64,000 nt of DNA. Origin: CAZDQL01 sp964507325 (GTDB taxonomy: Bacteria; Planctomycetota; UBA1135; GCA-002686595). The first letter of the stretch is position 1. The number at the start of each line of letters is the position of its first letter. The stretch is taken from assembly GCA_964507325.1 (NCBI GenBank), contig CAZDQL010000016.1, positions 24,375-88,374 on the forward strand. The letters are read 5' to 3'. Below, in pieces: positions 1 to 8,531 of the stretch. The notes beneath the pieces were generated by a model that was not told the origin of the DNA, did no database searches, and saw only the letters and a list, made by a program, of their open reading frames with translations. The position numbers and the translations under genes were made by a program.

Positions 1-1404
1 CTCGAGGGCGCGGCCGTCCAGCCCGCGCAGGTCGACCTCCAGGGCTCCCCCCGCCTCCGCCAAGCGCCGCTCGAGGCTGGGGCGGATGCGCTCGACGAGG
101 GCGGCGGGGGTGGTGCGCTCGCTGCGCAGGGGGACCCGGCCGTCCTCCAGCCGCGCGTAGGAGAGGACGTTCTCCACCAGGCCGGCCAGGCGATCGGACT
201 CGACGCGCAGGGTGGAGAGGTACTCCCCGCGATGCTCCTCGGGAACCATCCCCTGCTCGAGCATCTCGGTGTACATGCGGAAGGTGGTCAGGGGGGTGCG
301 CAGCTCGTGGGTCACCGCCGAGGCGAAGCGCGCGCGGCGCTCGCCGAAGGCCACGCTGGCGCGCAGGGAGAGGGCCAGGGCGGAGAGCACCAGGCCCGCC
401 GCGGCCCAGGCGAAGACCAGGGTGGAGCGCAGGCCGCTCCAGGCGGGGAGCTCGAACTCGAGAGGCGCGAGCTCGAGGCGGGCCGGGAGGGTGGCGAGGG
501 TGTGGTCGGAGCCGGAGCCCGGGCGTTCCGGCACCAGCTGCGCCCCGGGCAGGAGGTCTGCGACCTCCGCCAGCATGCGCTCGGCGAGGTGCGGCCAGTC
601 GACCAGGAAGCCCTGCAGGAGCTCCCGCTCGCCGGCGCGCACCCGCCGCAGGTAGGCCAGGGGGGGCTGGTCTCGAGCGCCGAGCCAGAGGGGGACCAGG
701 GATCCCTCGGGCTGGGGATCCTCCGTTGGAGCGGGGGCGGGAGCGGCGTTCTGGGCGGCGGCCCAGCGCTGGGCGAGGTCCAGCTTGCCGCGCCGCGCCT
801 GGGAGGTGTCCTTGGCGACGCGCTCGTCGGGAGTCGGCGCCTCCGGTTCGATCTCGTCGGCGAGGGCGGCCAAGCGTCCCTCCCCCGCACCCAACGCGGC
901 GCGCAGCGCCCCGACGTCGACCGCGGCGGCGAGCTCCTCCAGGCGCCAGCGCAGCCGTTCGATCCCCTCCGGATCCTCGACCGTCGCCTGGGTGAGGTCG
1001 AGCAGGTTGCCGCTGGGGACCTGGGGGGAGCTCCACTCTCCGTCCGCGTCGATCTGGAAGTGCAGCGGGAGCAGGCGGGAGCGGAAGCTGAGCAGGGGGG
1101 ACGGGGAGAGCACCTCCCCCGGCTCGATCGCCTGCAGCAGCCGGTTGTAGCTGCGCTTGTGGGGGACGTAGGGGCGGTAGTGGAACCAGGGCCGCGCCGC
1201 CTCGCGCACCAGGATCGGAGTCAGCCAGGAGTCGAGCTGCCAGAGGGCGATGCGCAGGGTGCCCTGACGCGCCGCCTGCGCCTCGGCGCGCACCTGCTGG
1301 CGCTCGAGGCGCAGGGCGAGCAGGGTCACCACCGCCAGCACCACGCCCCCCACGAGCGCACAGGTGGCCACCAGGCCGCGCCAGGATCGCCACGGCCGGC
1401 TCAC
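1..1404 (-). CDS. Membrane sensor histidine kinase (C-terminus cut by window edge)
   Basis: The frame is open from a GTG at 1404 to the window edge, giving 468 residues. A membrane segment lies near residues 9-30. An extracytoplasmic sensor region of about 300 residues follows, rich in Trp/Pro/Leu, then a second membrane segment near 330-353. The HisKA box reads VTHELRTPL, with the phospho-acceptor His near residue 364, followed by the dimerisation helix; the ATPase domain continues outside the window. The GTG overlaps the response-regulator stop by 4 bp (GTGA), so the two are translationally coupled. The pair probably phosphorelays to the adjacent OmpR-type regulator. The sensed signal is unknown; I do not recognise the sensor domain. 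Confidence 0.88.
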   Translation of the reverse strand, partial: MSRPWRSWRGLVATCALVGGVVLAVVTLLALRLERQQVRAEAQAARQGTLRIALWQLDSWLTPILVREAARPWFHYRPYVPHKRSYNRLLQAIEPGEVLSPSPLLSFRSRLLPLHFQIDADGEWSSPQVPSGNLLDLTQATVEDPEGIERLRWRLEELAAAVDVGALRAALGAGEGRLAALADEIEPEAPTPDERVAKDTSQARRGKLDLAQRWAAAQNAAPAPAPTEDPQPEGSLVPLWLGARDQPPLAYLRRVRAGERELLQGFLVDWPHLAERMLAEVADLLPGAQLVPERPGSGSDHTLATLPARLELAPLEFELPAWSGLRSTLVFAWAAAGLVLSALALSLRASVAFGERRARFASAVTHELRTPLTTFRMYTEMLEQGMVPEEHRGEYLSTLRVESDRLAGLVENVLSYARLEDGRVPLRSERTTPAALVERIRPSLERRLAEAGGALEVDLRGLDGRALE

Positions 1405-2111
1405 CGCGTCCCGACCTCGACTTCGGTGCCCAGCATGTAGCCCTTGCCGCGCACCGTCACGATCCAGCGCGCCTGGGCGGCCTCCTCACCGAGCTTGTCG
1501 CGCAGCCGCGCCACGTGCATGTCCACCGTGCGCGTGTCGAGCCCGCGCGGGTCGAGCCCCCAGACGCGCTGCAGGAGCTCGGCGCGGGAGACCGCCCGGT
1601 CGGGAGCGCTCGCCAGGTAGCGCAGGATCTGCACCTCCTTCTCCGAGAGGGTGTCGCGCTGCCCGTCACGCTCCACCTCGCGCCGCTCGAGGTGCACCTG
1701 CGTGGGGCCGAGGGTCAAGAGAGCCACGTCCAGGGGGCGCTCGGCGCTGCGGCGCAGGACCGCCTCGACGCGCGCCAGGAGCTCGGTGGAGGAGAAGGGT
1801 TTGACCACGTAGTCATCGGCGCCGCGGCGCAGGCCGCGCACTCGATCCTCTTCGGCGCCGCGGGCGGTGACCATGATCACCGGCAGGGTGGGGCGGCCGC
1901 GGCGCAGCTCCTCCAGGAGCTCGAAGCCGCTGACGCCGGGCAGGACCACGTCCAGCAGGACCAGATCCAGCTCGGCGCCAGCCAGGGTGGCGCGCGCCCC
2001 GTGTCCCTCGGTGCACTCGAGCACCTCGTAGCCCGCGAACTGCAGGCTGTCCACCAGACCGCGGCGCACGGCGGGGTCGTCCTCGACGACCAGGACCCTC
2101 GAACGACTCAC
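1401..2111 (-). CDS. OmpR/PhoB-family response regulator
   Basis: The 236-residue protein has an N-terminal receiver domain with the acidic pair Asp11/Asp12, phospho-acceptor Asp54 (in LVLLD), the switch Thr in VTARG and the Lys in VKPF. A C-terminal winged-helix DNA-binding domain follows (about 130-230), with the TVDMHVARLRDKLG recognition-helix signature typical of the family. It lies 12 bp downstream of a VWA-protein gene and overlaps the sensor kinase start, so it is likely transcribed with both. Its targets cannot be read from sequence. The size is normal for the family. Confidence 0.95.
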   Translation of the reverse strand: MSRSRVLVVEDDPAVRRGLVDSLQFAGYEVLECTEGHGARATLAGAELDLVLLDVVLPGVSGFELLEELRRGRPTLPVIMVTARGAEEDRVRGLRRGADDYVVKPFSSTELLARVEAVLRRSAERPLDVALLTLGPTQVHLERREVERDGQRDTLSEKEVQILRYLASAPDRAVSRAELLQRVWGLDPRGLDTRTVDMHVARLRDKLGEEAAQARWIVTVRGKGYMLGTEVEVGTR

Positions 2112-2123
2112 GGGCGGAGCCTA

Positions 2124-3311
2124 TCAGGGACGGGGGTCCTTCGCGGCCTTGAACCGGAAGCCCTTGTTCTGGGCCTGGGCGCGCAGGGCCGAGGAGAGAG
2201 CGCGGTCGAAGGAGTGGGAGTCGTCGAGCCCCTCGGCGCGCCGCTTCTCCGCGATCCAGGCGCCGCGCCGGGCGTCGAGCGTCTCGATCTGCTCCTGGAT
2301 CTGGCGCCGCCGGCGCCACTTCTCCTCTACGTAGGCCTTGCGACCTCCCAGATCGAGGGAGCGCACCGCCTCGGGCAGGTCCTCATCCTTCAGCTCCTTC
2401 CATTCGAAACCCTTGGCGCGGCTGGCGTCGACCAGGTCCCAGGCGTTCCAGTAGAGCTTGCCCGCCTTGGTGCGCGCGCGACCGGCGGCCGCCTCACCGT
2501 TCAGGGAGGCGGCGTTGCTGTCCTGGGCACTCTGGTTGGCGACCCCCTCCCGGCCGCGCCCCCCGAGGGGTACGTAGGTGTCGTTGAGCGCGGTGGAGAG
2601 GGCGCTGAGCTGGGCGTCGAAGGGGGTCTCGACGACCAGGGTGCCCCCGTGGTGGTCGATGCTCGCGTAGTGACCATCCGCCAGCTTCGCGACCTCGCGC
2701 CAGCCCGCGGCCACGGAGTCCTCCGCCCCTCCGCAGTAGATCGAGTTGACCATGATCCCGCGCGCGATCGCTTTGCGGCACGCGTCGCGGAAGGGGACCT
2801 CCCGGTCCTGGTCCGCCGACTCGTTGCCCGCCACCACGATCAGCCGCAGGGCGAGGGGATCGTTGGACCAGGCCAAGCGGTCGGTGGCGCTCCCGAGGAC
2901 ACGCCCCACGAGCTCGGTCCCGCCGTTGGTCGACAGGGCGAAGAGCTTCTGGGAGACGAGGTCCAGGTCGGTGGTGAGGCCCACGTCGAGGGCCACCCAG
3001 CCCCGCTCGGGGTCGTGGCCGTTGTTGCCGAAGGTCAAGAGCGCCACCCGCAGCCGGGGTTCCGGCTCCGCCAGCGCCAGCTCGTTCACGATCGCCCACA
3101 GCTTCTGCTTGGCGGCTTCGATCAGGCCCTCCATCGAGCCCGAGGTGTCGAGGCAGATGGCGAGGTCGACGTCGCGTGGCACGACGGCGGCAGGCCCGAT
3201 GGGGCGTACCTGGACGACCTGCACCTGCGGGTCATCGGCGGGCAAGGGCGTCCCCTGGGCGCTGGCGATGCAGGGCAGGAGCGTCGTGGCGAGGAGTGTG
3301 AGGCGTCGCAT
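2124..3311 (-). CDS. Secreted von Willebrand factor A domain protein
   Basis: The 395-residue protein has an N-terminal signal peptide (MRRLTLLATTLLPCIASAQ). A VWA domain starts near residue 48 with the metal-ion-dependent adhesion site DTSGSM, and further MIDAS elements follow (a Thr in NGGTEL). The C-terminal third (about 280-395) is charged and probably helical, with a possible coiled coil around QEQIETLDARR. VWA domains bind partners through a Mg2+ ion; this copy should act outside the cytoplasmic membrane. It lies 24 bp downstream of the VIT/VWA gene and directly upstream of a two-component pair. The partner and process are unknown. Confidence 0.85.
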   Translation of the reverse strand: MRRLTLLATTLLPCIASAQGTPLPADDPQVQVVQVRPIGPAAVVPRDVDLAICLDTSGSMEGLIEAAKQKLWAIVNELALAEPEPRLRVALLTFGNNGHDPERGWVALDVGLTTDLDLVSQKLFALSTNGGTELVGRVLGSATDRLAWSNDPLALRLIVVAGNESADQDREVPFRDACRKAIARGIMVNSIYCGGAEDSVAAGWREVAKLADGHYASIDHHGGTLVVETPFDAQLSALSTALNDTYVPLGGRGREGVANQSAQDSNAASLNGEAAAGRARTKAGKLYWNAWDLVDASRAKGFEWKELKDEDLPEAVRSLDLGGRKAYVEEKWRRRRQIQEQIETLDARRGAWIAEKRRAEGLDDSHSFDRALSSALRAQAQNKGFRFKAAKDPRP

Positions 3312-3335
3312 GTTGGTTCCTTGTGTTCAGTGCTC

Positions 3336-5588
3336 TCAGTCGTTCTGGATCAAGACGTTCTCGCCGCGTTCGCGCAGCAGGATGCGCCCCGGGAGGGCGA
3401 GCTGTCCCTGGCGTCCCTCGGCCGTCAGCCGTTTGACCAGGGCGGAGTGTTCGGGGCTGCCGAAGGTCACGGTGCGGTCCACCGCGGACGGCCCCGCCAG
3501 GGCGGAGCGGGAGTCGACCCACAGATCGCCGCGCCGGAAGAAGGCGCGATCGCCGACCTGTTGCACGTTGGCGATCTCGATGCGCTTCCCCTCCGCGTCC
3601 CAGAAGCCGTTGGACGGATCGAGGAAGCCGCGCTGCTTGCGCTCGTTCAGGTTGCGCCCCTGGCTGACCGCGCTCTTGCCGCTGCGATGGCGCACCGCCT
3701 GCTCGGTGAGGTTGGCGCCGGTGGTGACGAGCAGCTCGTCCCAGGCTTCCAGGTCGGTCCCTTCCGTGGCCAGGAAGGCCGTGTACTCGGAGAGGATGCC
3801 GAAGCGCGTCGAGAGGCGCAGGATCTCGGTGGCCAGCTCGCGGTAGCGCGGGTCGCGAAGCGGGTTCGAGCCCGCGAAGGGATCGTGGCCGTTGGCGGCG
3901 CCCGCCTGCCGGATCTGATCGACCAGGTAGGCGATCTTGCGGGTGGCCCACAGGCGCGGAACGAAGCTGTTGCGCGTCGAAGCGCGCGCCATGTCGAAGT
4001 CGAAGCGGAAACTCCTGGGCTCGCCGCGCGAGTTGCCCTTCAAGCGAAACTCGAGGCGCTGCTCCCCGCGGTATTGGCCGAGCAGGACCAGCCCCTCCCC
4101 CTCGAAGAGGTCGGGCAGTTGGGCCGGCATCAGTTCGCGCAGGGCCTGAGTGGTGGGGATGCCGCGCTTGTCGAACACCTCGAGCTCGAGGTCGGCCAGC
4201 ACCGGACCCGCCAGCCTCTGGAAGACCTCGCCCACCTTGACCTCCACGTCCTCGTTGGGGAGCACGTAGGTGCTGGTGGCACGGCTGGCGTCGGCGACGC
4301 GGTCGAGCAAGGGGGCGTTGACGTCGCTGCCGACGCCGAAGGTGAACACGCGCCGGCGGTGCGGGTTGGCGTGCTCGACCAGGGAGCGGATCGAGACCTC
4401 GGAGGTGTCGCCGACGGTGGGCAGTCCGTCGGTCAGGAAGAGCACGATCGGCAGGGTGCCCGGGGTGGGCTCCTGGCGCAGGGCCTCCAGCAGGGCGTCG
4501 TGCAGGTTGGTGCCGCCGATCGGCTGCAGGGAGGCGAGGTAGCGCCGCGCCGCCTTGGTGGAGTCGCGGTCCTTGCGCACCGGGCGACGAGCGAAGCTCG
4601 CCACCTGGCTCGAGTAGTCGATCACGTTGAAGGCCTCTCCCTCCTCCAAGCCCTCGATCACCTGCAGGCCCGCCGCGCGCGCTTGGTCCATCTTCTCCCC
4701 CGCCATCGAGCCGGAGCGGTCGAGCACCACGGTGACCTCGCGCGGGATGCGGCGCTGGCGAGCCTCGGGGTCCAGGGGTAGGCCGACCATCATCAGGAAG
4801 TAGCCTCCGCCGATCTGGGGATCGGGGTAGGCGAAGAGAGCGGCGGAGAGGTCCGCGCGCTCGCGCAGGTAGGTGATGCGCAGCGGACCCGGAGCGCGGT
4901 GGGCGCCCTGGCGCAGGACGAGCCGCCGGTGGTGGGCGCCCTTGCGCTCGGCGACCAGGTCGTGGCTGGGGGAGTACACCATCGAGATCGGGAGCTCGGA
5001 GCGGATGTCGACCTCGACCCGCCAGGGCACCTCCGCGCGCAGGGACTCGGTGCGCGGCAAGACGTAGTCGACCCGGTTCCCGTCGGCCGGGCAGAGGTGG
5101 TCGTAGGTGAGCTGCAAGCGCTGGGTCCCCCCGGCGGGGACGGGGAAGACGCTGCTCTGGATCAGCTGGTAGCCGGCGAACTCGAGCAGGGCGGGGTCCC
5201 GCAGGCGGCGCACGATCTCGTCGTAGGTGCGGCGCGCCTCGTCGCGGGGCAGGACCCGGGCGCTCGGCTCGCGCCCCGTACCCTCGAAGCGGAAGGCGCT
5301 CACCGCCGCCCCGTCGGGCACGGGCAAGAGCAGCACCGCTTCGGTCTGGCGCTGGCCGAGATTGCGCAGGCGGATGTCGAGGGTGGTCGACGCGGCCTGC
5401 TCGCGGATGGAGATCCGCGCGCCGATCGACTCAATCACGACCGCGGGTGAGCTGCGCCTGGCTGGCCACACGCGGGCCTGGGGTACGACGAGCTGGGCCC
5501 CCTGGAAGTGGGGGAAGGTCTCCTGGGCGGGGGCGAGGCCCGCGAGGAGCAGCAGGGCGGCGGGGATGAGGGTCTGCGTGGATCGCAC
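3336..5588 (-). CDS. Secreted VIT + VWA domain protein (inter-alpha-trypsin-inhibitor heavy-chain-like)
   Basis: I chose the GTG at 5588, which is preceded by AAGGAA and opens a signal peptide (RSTQTLIPAALLLLAGLAPAQ), giving about 750 residues. A longer in-frame extension to 6248 has no coding logic. A VIT domain occupies about residues 35-160. A VWA domain follows from about 265 with the MIDAS motif DRSGSM, the Thr in GGTNLHDAL and LFLTDGLPT. The C-terminal region contains the family-typical SRFGILSEYTAFL-like segment (STRFGILSEYTAF). VIT/VWA proteins in bacteria are extracytoplasmic and of ill-defined role. It is the first gene of an apparent four-gene operon with a VWA protein and a two-component system. 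Confidence 0.88.
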   Translation of the reverse strand: MRSTQTLIPAALLLLAGLAPAQETFPHFQGAQLVVPQARVWPARRSSPAVVIESIGARISIREQAASTTLDIRLRNLGQRQTEAVLLLPVPDGAAVSAFRFEGTGREPSARVLPRDEARRTYDEIVRRLRDPALLEFAGYQLIQSSVFPVPAGGTQRLQLTYDHLCPADGNRVDYVLPRTESLRAEVPWRVEVDIRSELPISMVYSPSHDLVAERKGAHHRRLVLRQGAHRAPGPLRITYLRERADLSAALFAYPDPQIGGGYFLMMVGLPLDPEARQRRIPREVTVVLDRSGSMAGEKMDQARAAGLQVIEGLEEGEAFNVIDYSSQVASFARRPVRKDRDSTKAARRYLASLQPIGGTNLHDALLEALRQEPTPGTLPIVLFLTDGLPTVGDTSEVSIRSLVEHANPHRRRVFTFGVGSDVNAPLLDRVADASRATSTYVLPNEDVEVKVGEVFQRLAGPVLADLELEVFDKRGIPTTQALRELMPAQLPDLFEGEGLVLLGQYRGEQRLEFRLKGNSRGEPRSFRFDFDMARASTRNSFVPRLWATRKIAYLVDQIRQAGAANGHDPFAGSNPLRDPRYRELATEILRLSTRFGILSEYTAFLATEGTDLEAWDELLVTTGANLTEQAVRHRSGKSAVSQGRNLNERKQRGFLDPSNGFWDAEGKRIEIANVQQVGDRAFFRRGDLWVDSRSALAGPSAVDRTVTFGSPEHSALVKRLTAEGRQGQLALPGRILLRERGENVLIQND

Positions 5589-5905
5589 GGTGGTTCCTTC
5601 CTGGCGCCCGGGGCGCCTCTGTGTGGACAGTACGGCTGTTCGGGGCCCTGGCTTGGTAACCGGCGCGTCACACGGGGCCTGGCGAGGGCTAGAATCTGAA
5701 CTGCCCCCATTCCGTGTGCATTTGCGCGCGCCTCCCGCCGCAACCTCGCTAGCAGCAAGGACTTCGAGCGCCTGTCCCCCGGAGCAGGCCCATCGTCCAC
5801 CGAGGGCAGCGGGGGGAACGGCCTGACCGATGGACCGGGCGGCTGTCGCCCGGCAGCCAGCCGCTGGGAGCACACTAAAAGGGGGCAGTTCACTAGGATC
5901 ACCGC
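5589..5905. other. Divergent intergenic region (317 bp)
   Basis: This is the gap between the divergent VIT/VWA gene (minus) and thiL (plus). I see no coding capacity in it. It holds the inverted-repeat element described separately (5689-5896) and a perfect 7-bp hairpin CCGGGCG/CGCCCGG at 5835-5853. Promoters for both genes must lie here, but no convincing sigma-70 boxes could be assigned. Confidence 0.6.
5689..5896. repeat. CTAG-bounded inverted repeat flanking the divergent promoter region
   Basis: The ends read CTAG(aatc)TGAACTGCCCCC at 5689-5708 and, on the other strand, CTAGTGAACTGCCCCC at 5896-5881. After a five-base non-matching stretch each end also has GTGTGC (5714-5719 and its complement 5870-5875). 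Read outward, both ends are therefore GCACAC-N5-GGGGGCAGTTCA...CTAG. The two copies point at the two divergent genes. They could be mirror-image operator/promoter sites or the termini of a small non-autonomous element. No internal gene is seen. Confidence 0.6.
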
Positions 5906-6826
5906 GTGACCTGGGACGAAGACCGCCTCCACCGCTGGCTGGCGCGTCGGCCGAGGCCGGCGACGCTGGCGGGCTCGATGGGCCACGACGCGGCAGTGCT
6001 GGCCGCCGTGCGCGGGCGGGAGGTGGTCTGCTGCGACCAGCTCGTCGAGGGGGTGCACTGCGAGGCGGGCACCCCTGCGGGGGCGATCGGGGCCAAGGCG
6101 GCGGCGCGGGCCCTCTCCGATCTGGCGGCGACGGCGGCCACGCCCCACGCGCTGCTCTGTGCCCTGCGGGCGCCCCAGGAGACCGACGAGCGCCGCCTGC
6201 GGGGGATTCTGAAGGCGCTCGACCGGGAGGGACGGCGCCATGGAGCACCCCTGGTGGGGGGGGACTTGACCTCCGGGAAGGGCCCCCTCTCCCTGGCGGT
6301 CACCGCCCTCGGTCGCCTCGAGCGTGCGGGGCGGCCCCCCGGCAGGGACCGGGCGCGCGCCGGGCAGGTCGTGGTGCTGACGGGGCCGGTGGGGGGGAGC
6401 GGGCTCGGCCGCCACCTCGAGATCCGCCCCCGACTGGCGCAGGGGCGCTGGCTCGACTCCCTGGGGGCGACCGCCCTGATGGACGTCTCCGACGGCTTGG
6501 CGTGGGATCTCCACCGCTTGGCCCGCAGCGCGGGGGCGCGCATCGACCTGGAGACGGTTCCCCTGCACGAGGACGCCCACCTCGCCGCCGAGGAGTCCGG
6601 CGAGGAGGCGCTGGACCACGCCCTGCACGACGGCGAGGACCACGAGCTGATCGCCACCCTTTCTCCACGCGCCGCCCGCAAGGCCCTGGCCGCCGCTCCG
6701 GAGCGCTGCCCCGAGCTCACCCTCGTCGGTCGAGTGCGGCTGGGCAAGGGGCTCTGGCTGGCGCTCGAGGGGGAGAAGGCGCGGCGCTGGCGTCCGGAGG
6801 AGGGGGGGTGGCGCCATGGCGGCTGA
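5906..6826 (+). CDS. thiL: Thiamine-monophosphate kinase
   Basis: ThiL phosphorylates thiamine monophosphate to thiamine diphosphate with ATP in the cytoplasm. The protein is 306 residues from a GTG start, which is normal to slightly short. The N-terminal half has the AIR-synthase-like fold with GHDAAVL and the metal-binding CDQLVEGVHC (an Asp-containing strand). LSDLAATAA and VGGDLTSG follow, then the C-terminal MDVSDGLAWDL and HDGEDHELI motifs characteristic of ThiL. It overlaps tsaE by 11 bp. Upstream lies the inverted-repeat region 5689-5896. Confidence 0.93.
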   Translation: MTWDEDRLHRWLARRPRPATLAGSMGHDAAVLAAVRGREVVCCDQLVEGVHCEAGTPAGAIGAKAAARALSDLAATAATPHALLCALRAPQETDERRLRGILKALDREGRRHGAPLVGGDLTSGKGPLSLAVTALGRLERAGRPPGRDRARAGQVVVLTGPVGGSGLGRHLEIRPRLAQGRWLDSLGATALMDVSDGLAWDLHRLARSAGARIDLETVPLHEDAHLAAEESGEEALDHALHDGEDHELIATLSPRAARKALAAAPERCPELTLVGRVRLGKGLWLALEGEKARRWRPEEGGWRHGG

Positions 6827-7397
6827 ACGGGAGCGTCGCTTCCAGTCCACCTCCCCCGAGGGGACCGAGGCCCTGGGGGAGGCCCTGGGCGGACTCCTCG
6901 AGTCGGGAACCGTCGTCGCCCTGCACGGAGAGCTCGGGGCGGGCAAGACCTGCTTCGTGCGCGGCCTTGCGCGGGGCCTGGGCATCCTCGAGGGGATCGC
7001 CAGCCCCAGCTACACCCTGATGCAGGCCCACGAGGGGGGACGGATCCCCCTCTATCACTTCGACGCCTGGATGGAGCGCCGGGAGGAGGCCCTCTTGGCG
7101 GACGGCGGGGACTCCTGGCTCTACGCGGATGGGATCGCGGTGGTGGAGTGGGCTCAGCGGGTGCAGGGGTGGCTGCCGACACCGCGGCTGGAGGTGCGAA
7201 TCGGGCACTTGGGACCGGAGGCGCGCTCGGTGGCCCTGGTGGTGGTGGGGGGAGATCGTGGGGAGGGGCTGCCGCTGACCCGAGTCCTCAGCTCCCTGAC
7301 GCCCCCCGTGGGGGTCGTGGAGGGGGTGGAGCCCTGTCACGCCGACCGGGAAAAGAGCTCTCTTCCTGAACCGGGCGCCGACCCGGCCGTTGGGTAG
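6816..7397 (+). CDS. tsaE: tRNA threonylcarbamoyladenosine biosynthesis ATPase TsaE
   Basis: TsaE is the P-loop ATPase that works with TsaB and TsaD to make t6A37 on ANN-decoding tRNAs. The Walker A motif GELGAGKT is near residues 39-46. SPSYTLMQ and the Walker-B-like YHFDAWM follow at the family positions. At 193 residues it is longer than the usual ~150; the extra C-terminal ~35 residues show no motif and could be a lineage tail. It overlaps thiL at its start and the sigma-factor gene at its end, in a tightly packed plus-strand operon. Confidence 0.92.
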   Translation: MAAERERRFQSTSPEGTEALGEALGGLLESGTVVALHGELGAGKTCFVRGLARGLGILEGIASPSYTLMQAHEGGRIPLYHFDAWMERREEALLADGGDSWLYADGIAVVEWAQRVQGWLPTPRLEVRIGHLGPEARSVALVVVGGDRGEGLPLTRVLSSLTPPVGVVEGVEPCHADREKSSLPEPGADPAVG

Positions 7398-8004
7398 ACC
7401 GTTGAAGGACCACTGGGAGGACGCCGCGGATCCCCTCGCGGCTCTGGCAGCTGGGGATGGCACCCTCTTCGAGGCCTTCGTTCGAGCCGAACTGGAGAGC
7501 TTCCTCGGCTTCTTCCAGCGCCTGGGTGCCACGCGCGCCGAGGCTGAGGACCTGGCCCAGGACCTTTGTCTCAAGTTGCACCAGCACGCCCAGCAGTACG
7601 ACCGCCAGGGTCGCTTCGCCGCCTACGCCTTCCGCGTGGCGCGCAACCTGTGGATCGACCGCACCCGGCGCCGCGCCGTGCGCAGGGCGGAAGCTCTCGG
7701 CCCCCGAGAGGAGGGGGAGGCGGGCCAGGTCGAACGCCTCGCCGATCGGACCCAGTCGGAGCCGGGGAGCGTCCTCGCCCGTCGCGAGGAGGCGGAGCGC
7801 TTGCGGGAGGCCCTGGGGCTGCTCCCCGAGCGCCAGCGGCTGGTCTTCGAGCTGGGCGTCATGCAGGAGCTGCCCTACCGGGAGATCGGAGAGATCCTGG
7901 AGATCCCGGTGGGCACGGTGAAGTCCCGCATGTTCCACGCCGTGCGCCGGTTGCGCGAGGCGATGGGGATCGAGGAGACGGGGGAAGGGGGTGAGGTGGC
8001 GTGA
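7390..8004 (+). CDS. ECF-type RNA polymerase sigma factor
   Basis: The protein has about 204 residues. Sigma region 2 spans about 25-95 (AEDLAQDLCLKLHQHA, then AYAFRVARNLWIDRTRRR). Region 4 spans about 140-200 (LPERQRLVFELGVMQELPYREIGEILEIPVGTVKSRMF as successive segments), a helix-turn-helix that reads the -35 element. The start is uncertain: TTG at 7390 or TTG at 7402, neither with a clear Shine-Dalgarno. Its stop overlaps the next gene's GTG (GTGA), and that gene encodes a membrane protein, fitting a sigma/anti-sigma pair. Its regulon is not visible here. Confidence 0.92.
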   Translation: MGRPLKDHWEDAADPLAALAAGDGTLFEAFVRAELESFLGFFQRLGATRAEAEDLAQDLCLKLHQHAQQYDRQGRFAAYAFRVARNLWIDRTRRRAVRRAEALGPREEGEAGQVERLADRTQSEPGSVLARREEAERLREALGLLPERQRLVFELGVMQELPYREIGEILEIPVGTVKSRMFHAVRRLREAMGIEETGEGGEVA

Positions 8005-8531
8005 AGGACGAGTCCCAGCGAGACGAAGAGCTCTTGGAGCGCATCCTGAATCCCGCGCGAGGGGGTGGGGACCCCGAGCCCCTCGAAGACCCGCGCCTCG
8101 AGCGCCGGCAGGAGGATCTCGAGATCTTCCTCGCCGACTGCCGCCGGGTCCTGCGCGCCGACTCGACCGCTTCCGATCTCGACGGGTTGACGAGCCGCGT
8201 GCTCGATCGCACGACCCGCGAGGACCTCTCCCTGCGCGGCGACCTGCGCTTGGTGGGGGGCTTCGTGCGCCGCCGGCTCAGGTCCTCGGTCTGGATGCGG
8301 CTGGTGGCCGCCAGTCTCCTGCTGCACCTCTTGGCGCTGCCGGTCCTGGCGCTCTACGCCTTCGTCTTCGAGCCGCGCTTCACCCTGCGCTTCGAGCGCT
8401 GGGAGGACTACCGGCCGGCGCCGGTCTACCCGGAGGCGACGGCGGAGCCCCCCGGAGAGCTCGAGGTGCCCCCGCTGGAGGAGGAGCCCAAGGTGCACGA
8501 GGTGGGACCCGAGCAGGTGCGAGAGCGCTAG
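8001..8531 (+). CDS. Probable membrane-anchored anti-sigma factor
   Basis: The 176-residue single-pass protein has an acidic, charged cytoplasmic part of about 95 residues. One membrane helix follows at about 97-118 (LVAASLLLHLLALPVLALYAF), then a proline- and glutamate-rich outer segment. No zinc-binding HxxxCxxC motif of the classical ZAS domain is present, so the assignment rests on context: its GTG start overlaps the stop of the ECF sigma gene, and the topology fits. The Pro-rich tail also recalls TonB-like proteins, an alternative I cannot exclude. The stop codon TAG lies inside the CTAG that opens the hairpin element 8528-8696. Confidence 0.6.
   Translation: MKDESQRDEELLERILNPARGGGDPEPLEDPRLERRQEDLEIFLADCRRVLRADSTASDLDGLTSRVLDRTTREDLSLRGDLRLVGGFVRRRLRSSVWMRLVAASLLLHLLALPVLALYAFVFEPRFTLRFERWEDYRPAPVYPEATAEPPGELEVPPLEEEPKVHEVGPEQVRER

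Noticed and set aside
1515..4781. 1088-residue open frame on the plus strand
   Set aside because: It is antisense to the response regulator, VWA and VIT/VWA genes. High-GC DNA gives long open antisense frames; it has repetitive His/Gln/Gly/Val composition and no domain.
7282..7397. Separate small gene at the 3' end of tsaE
   Set aside because: The reading frame is continuous with tsaE, so it is treated as a C-terminal extension.
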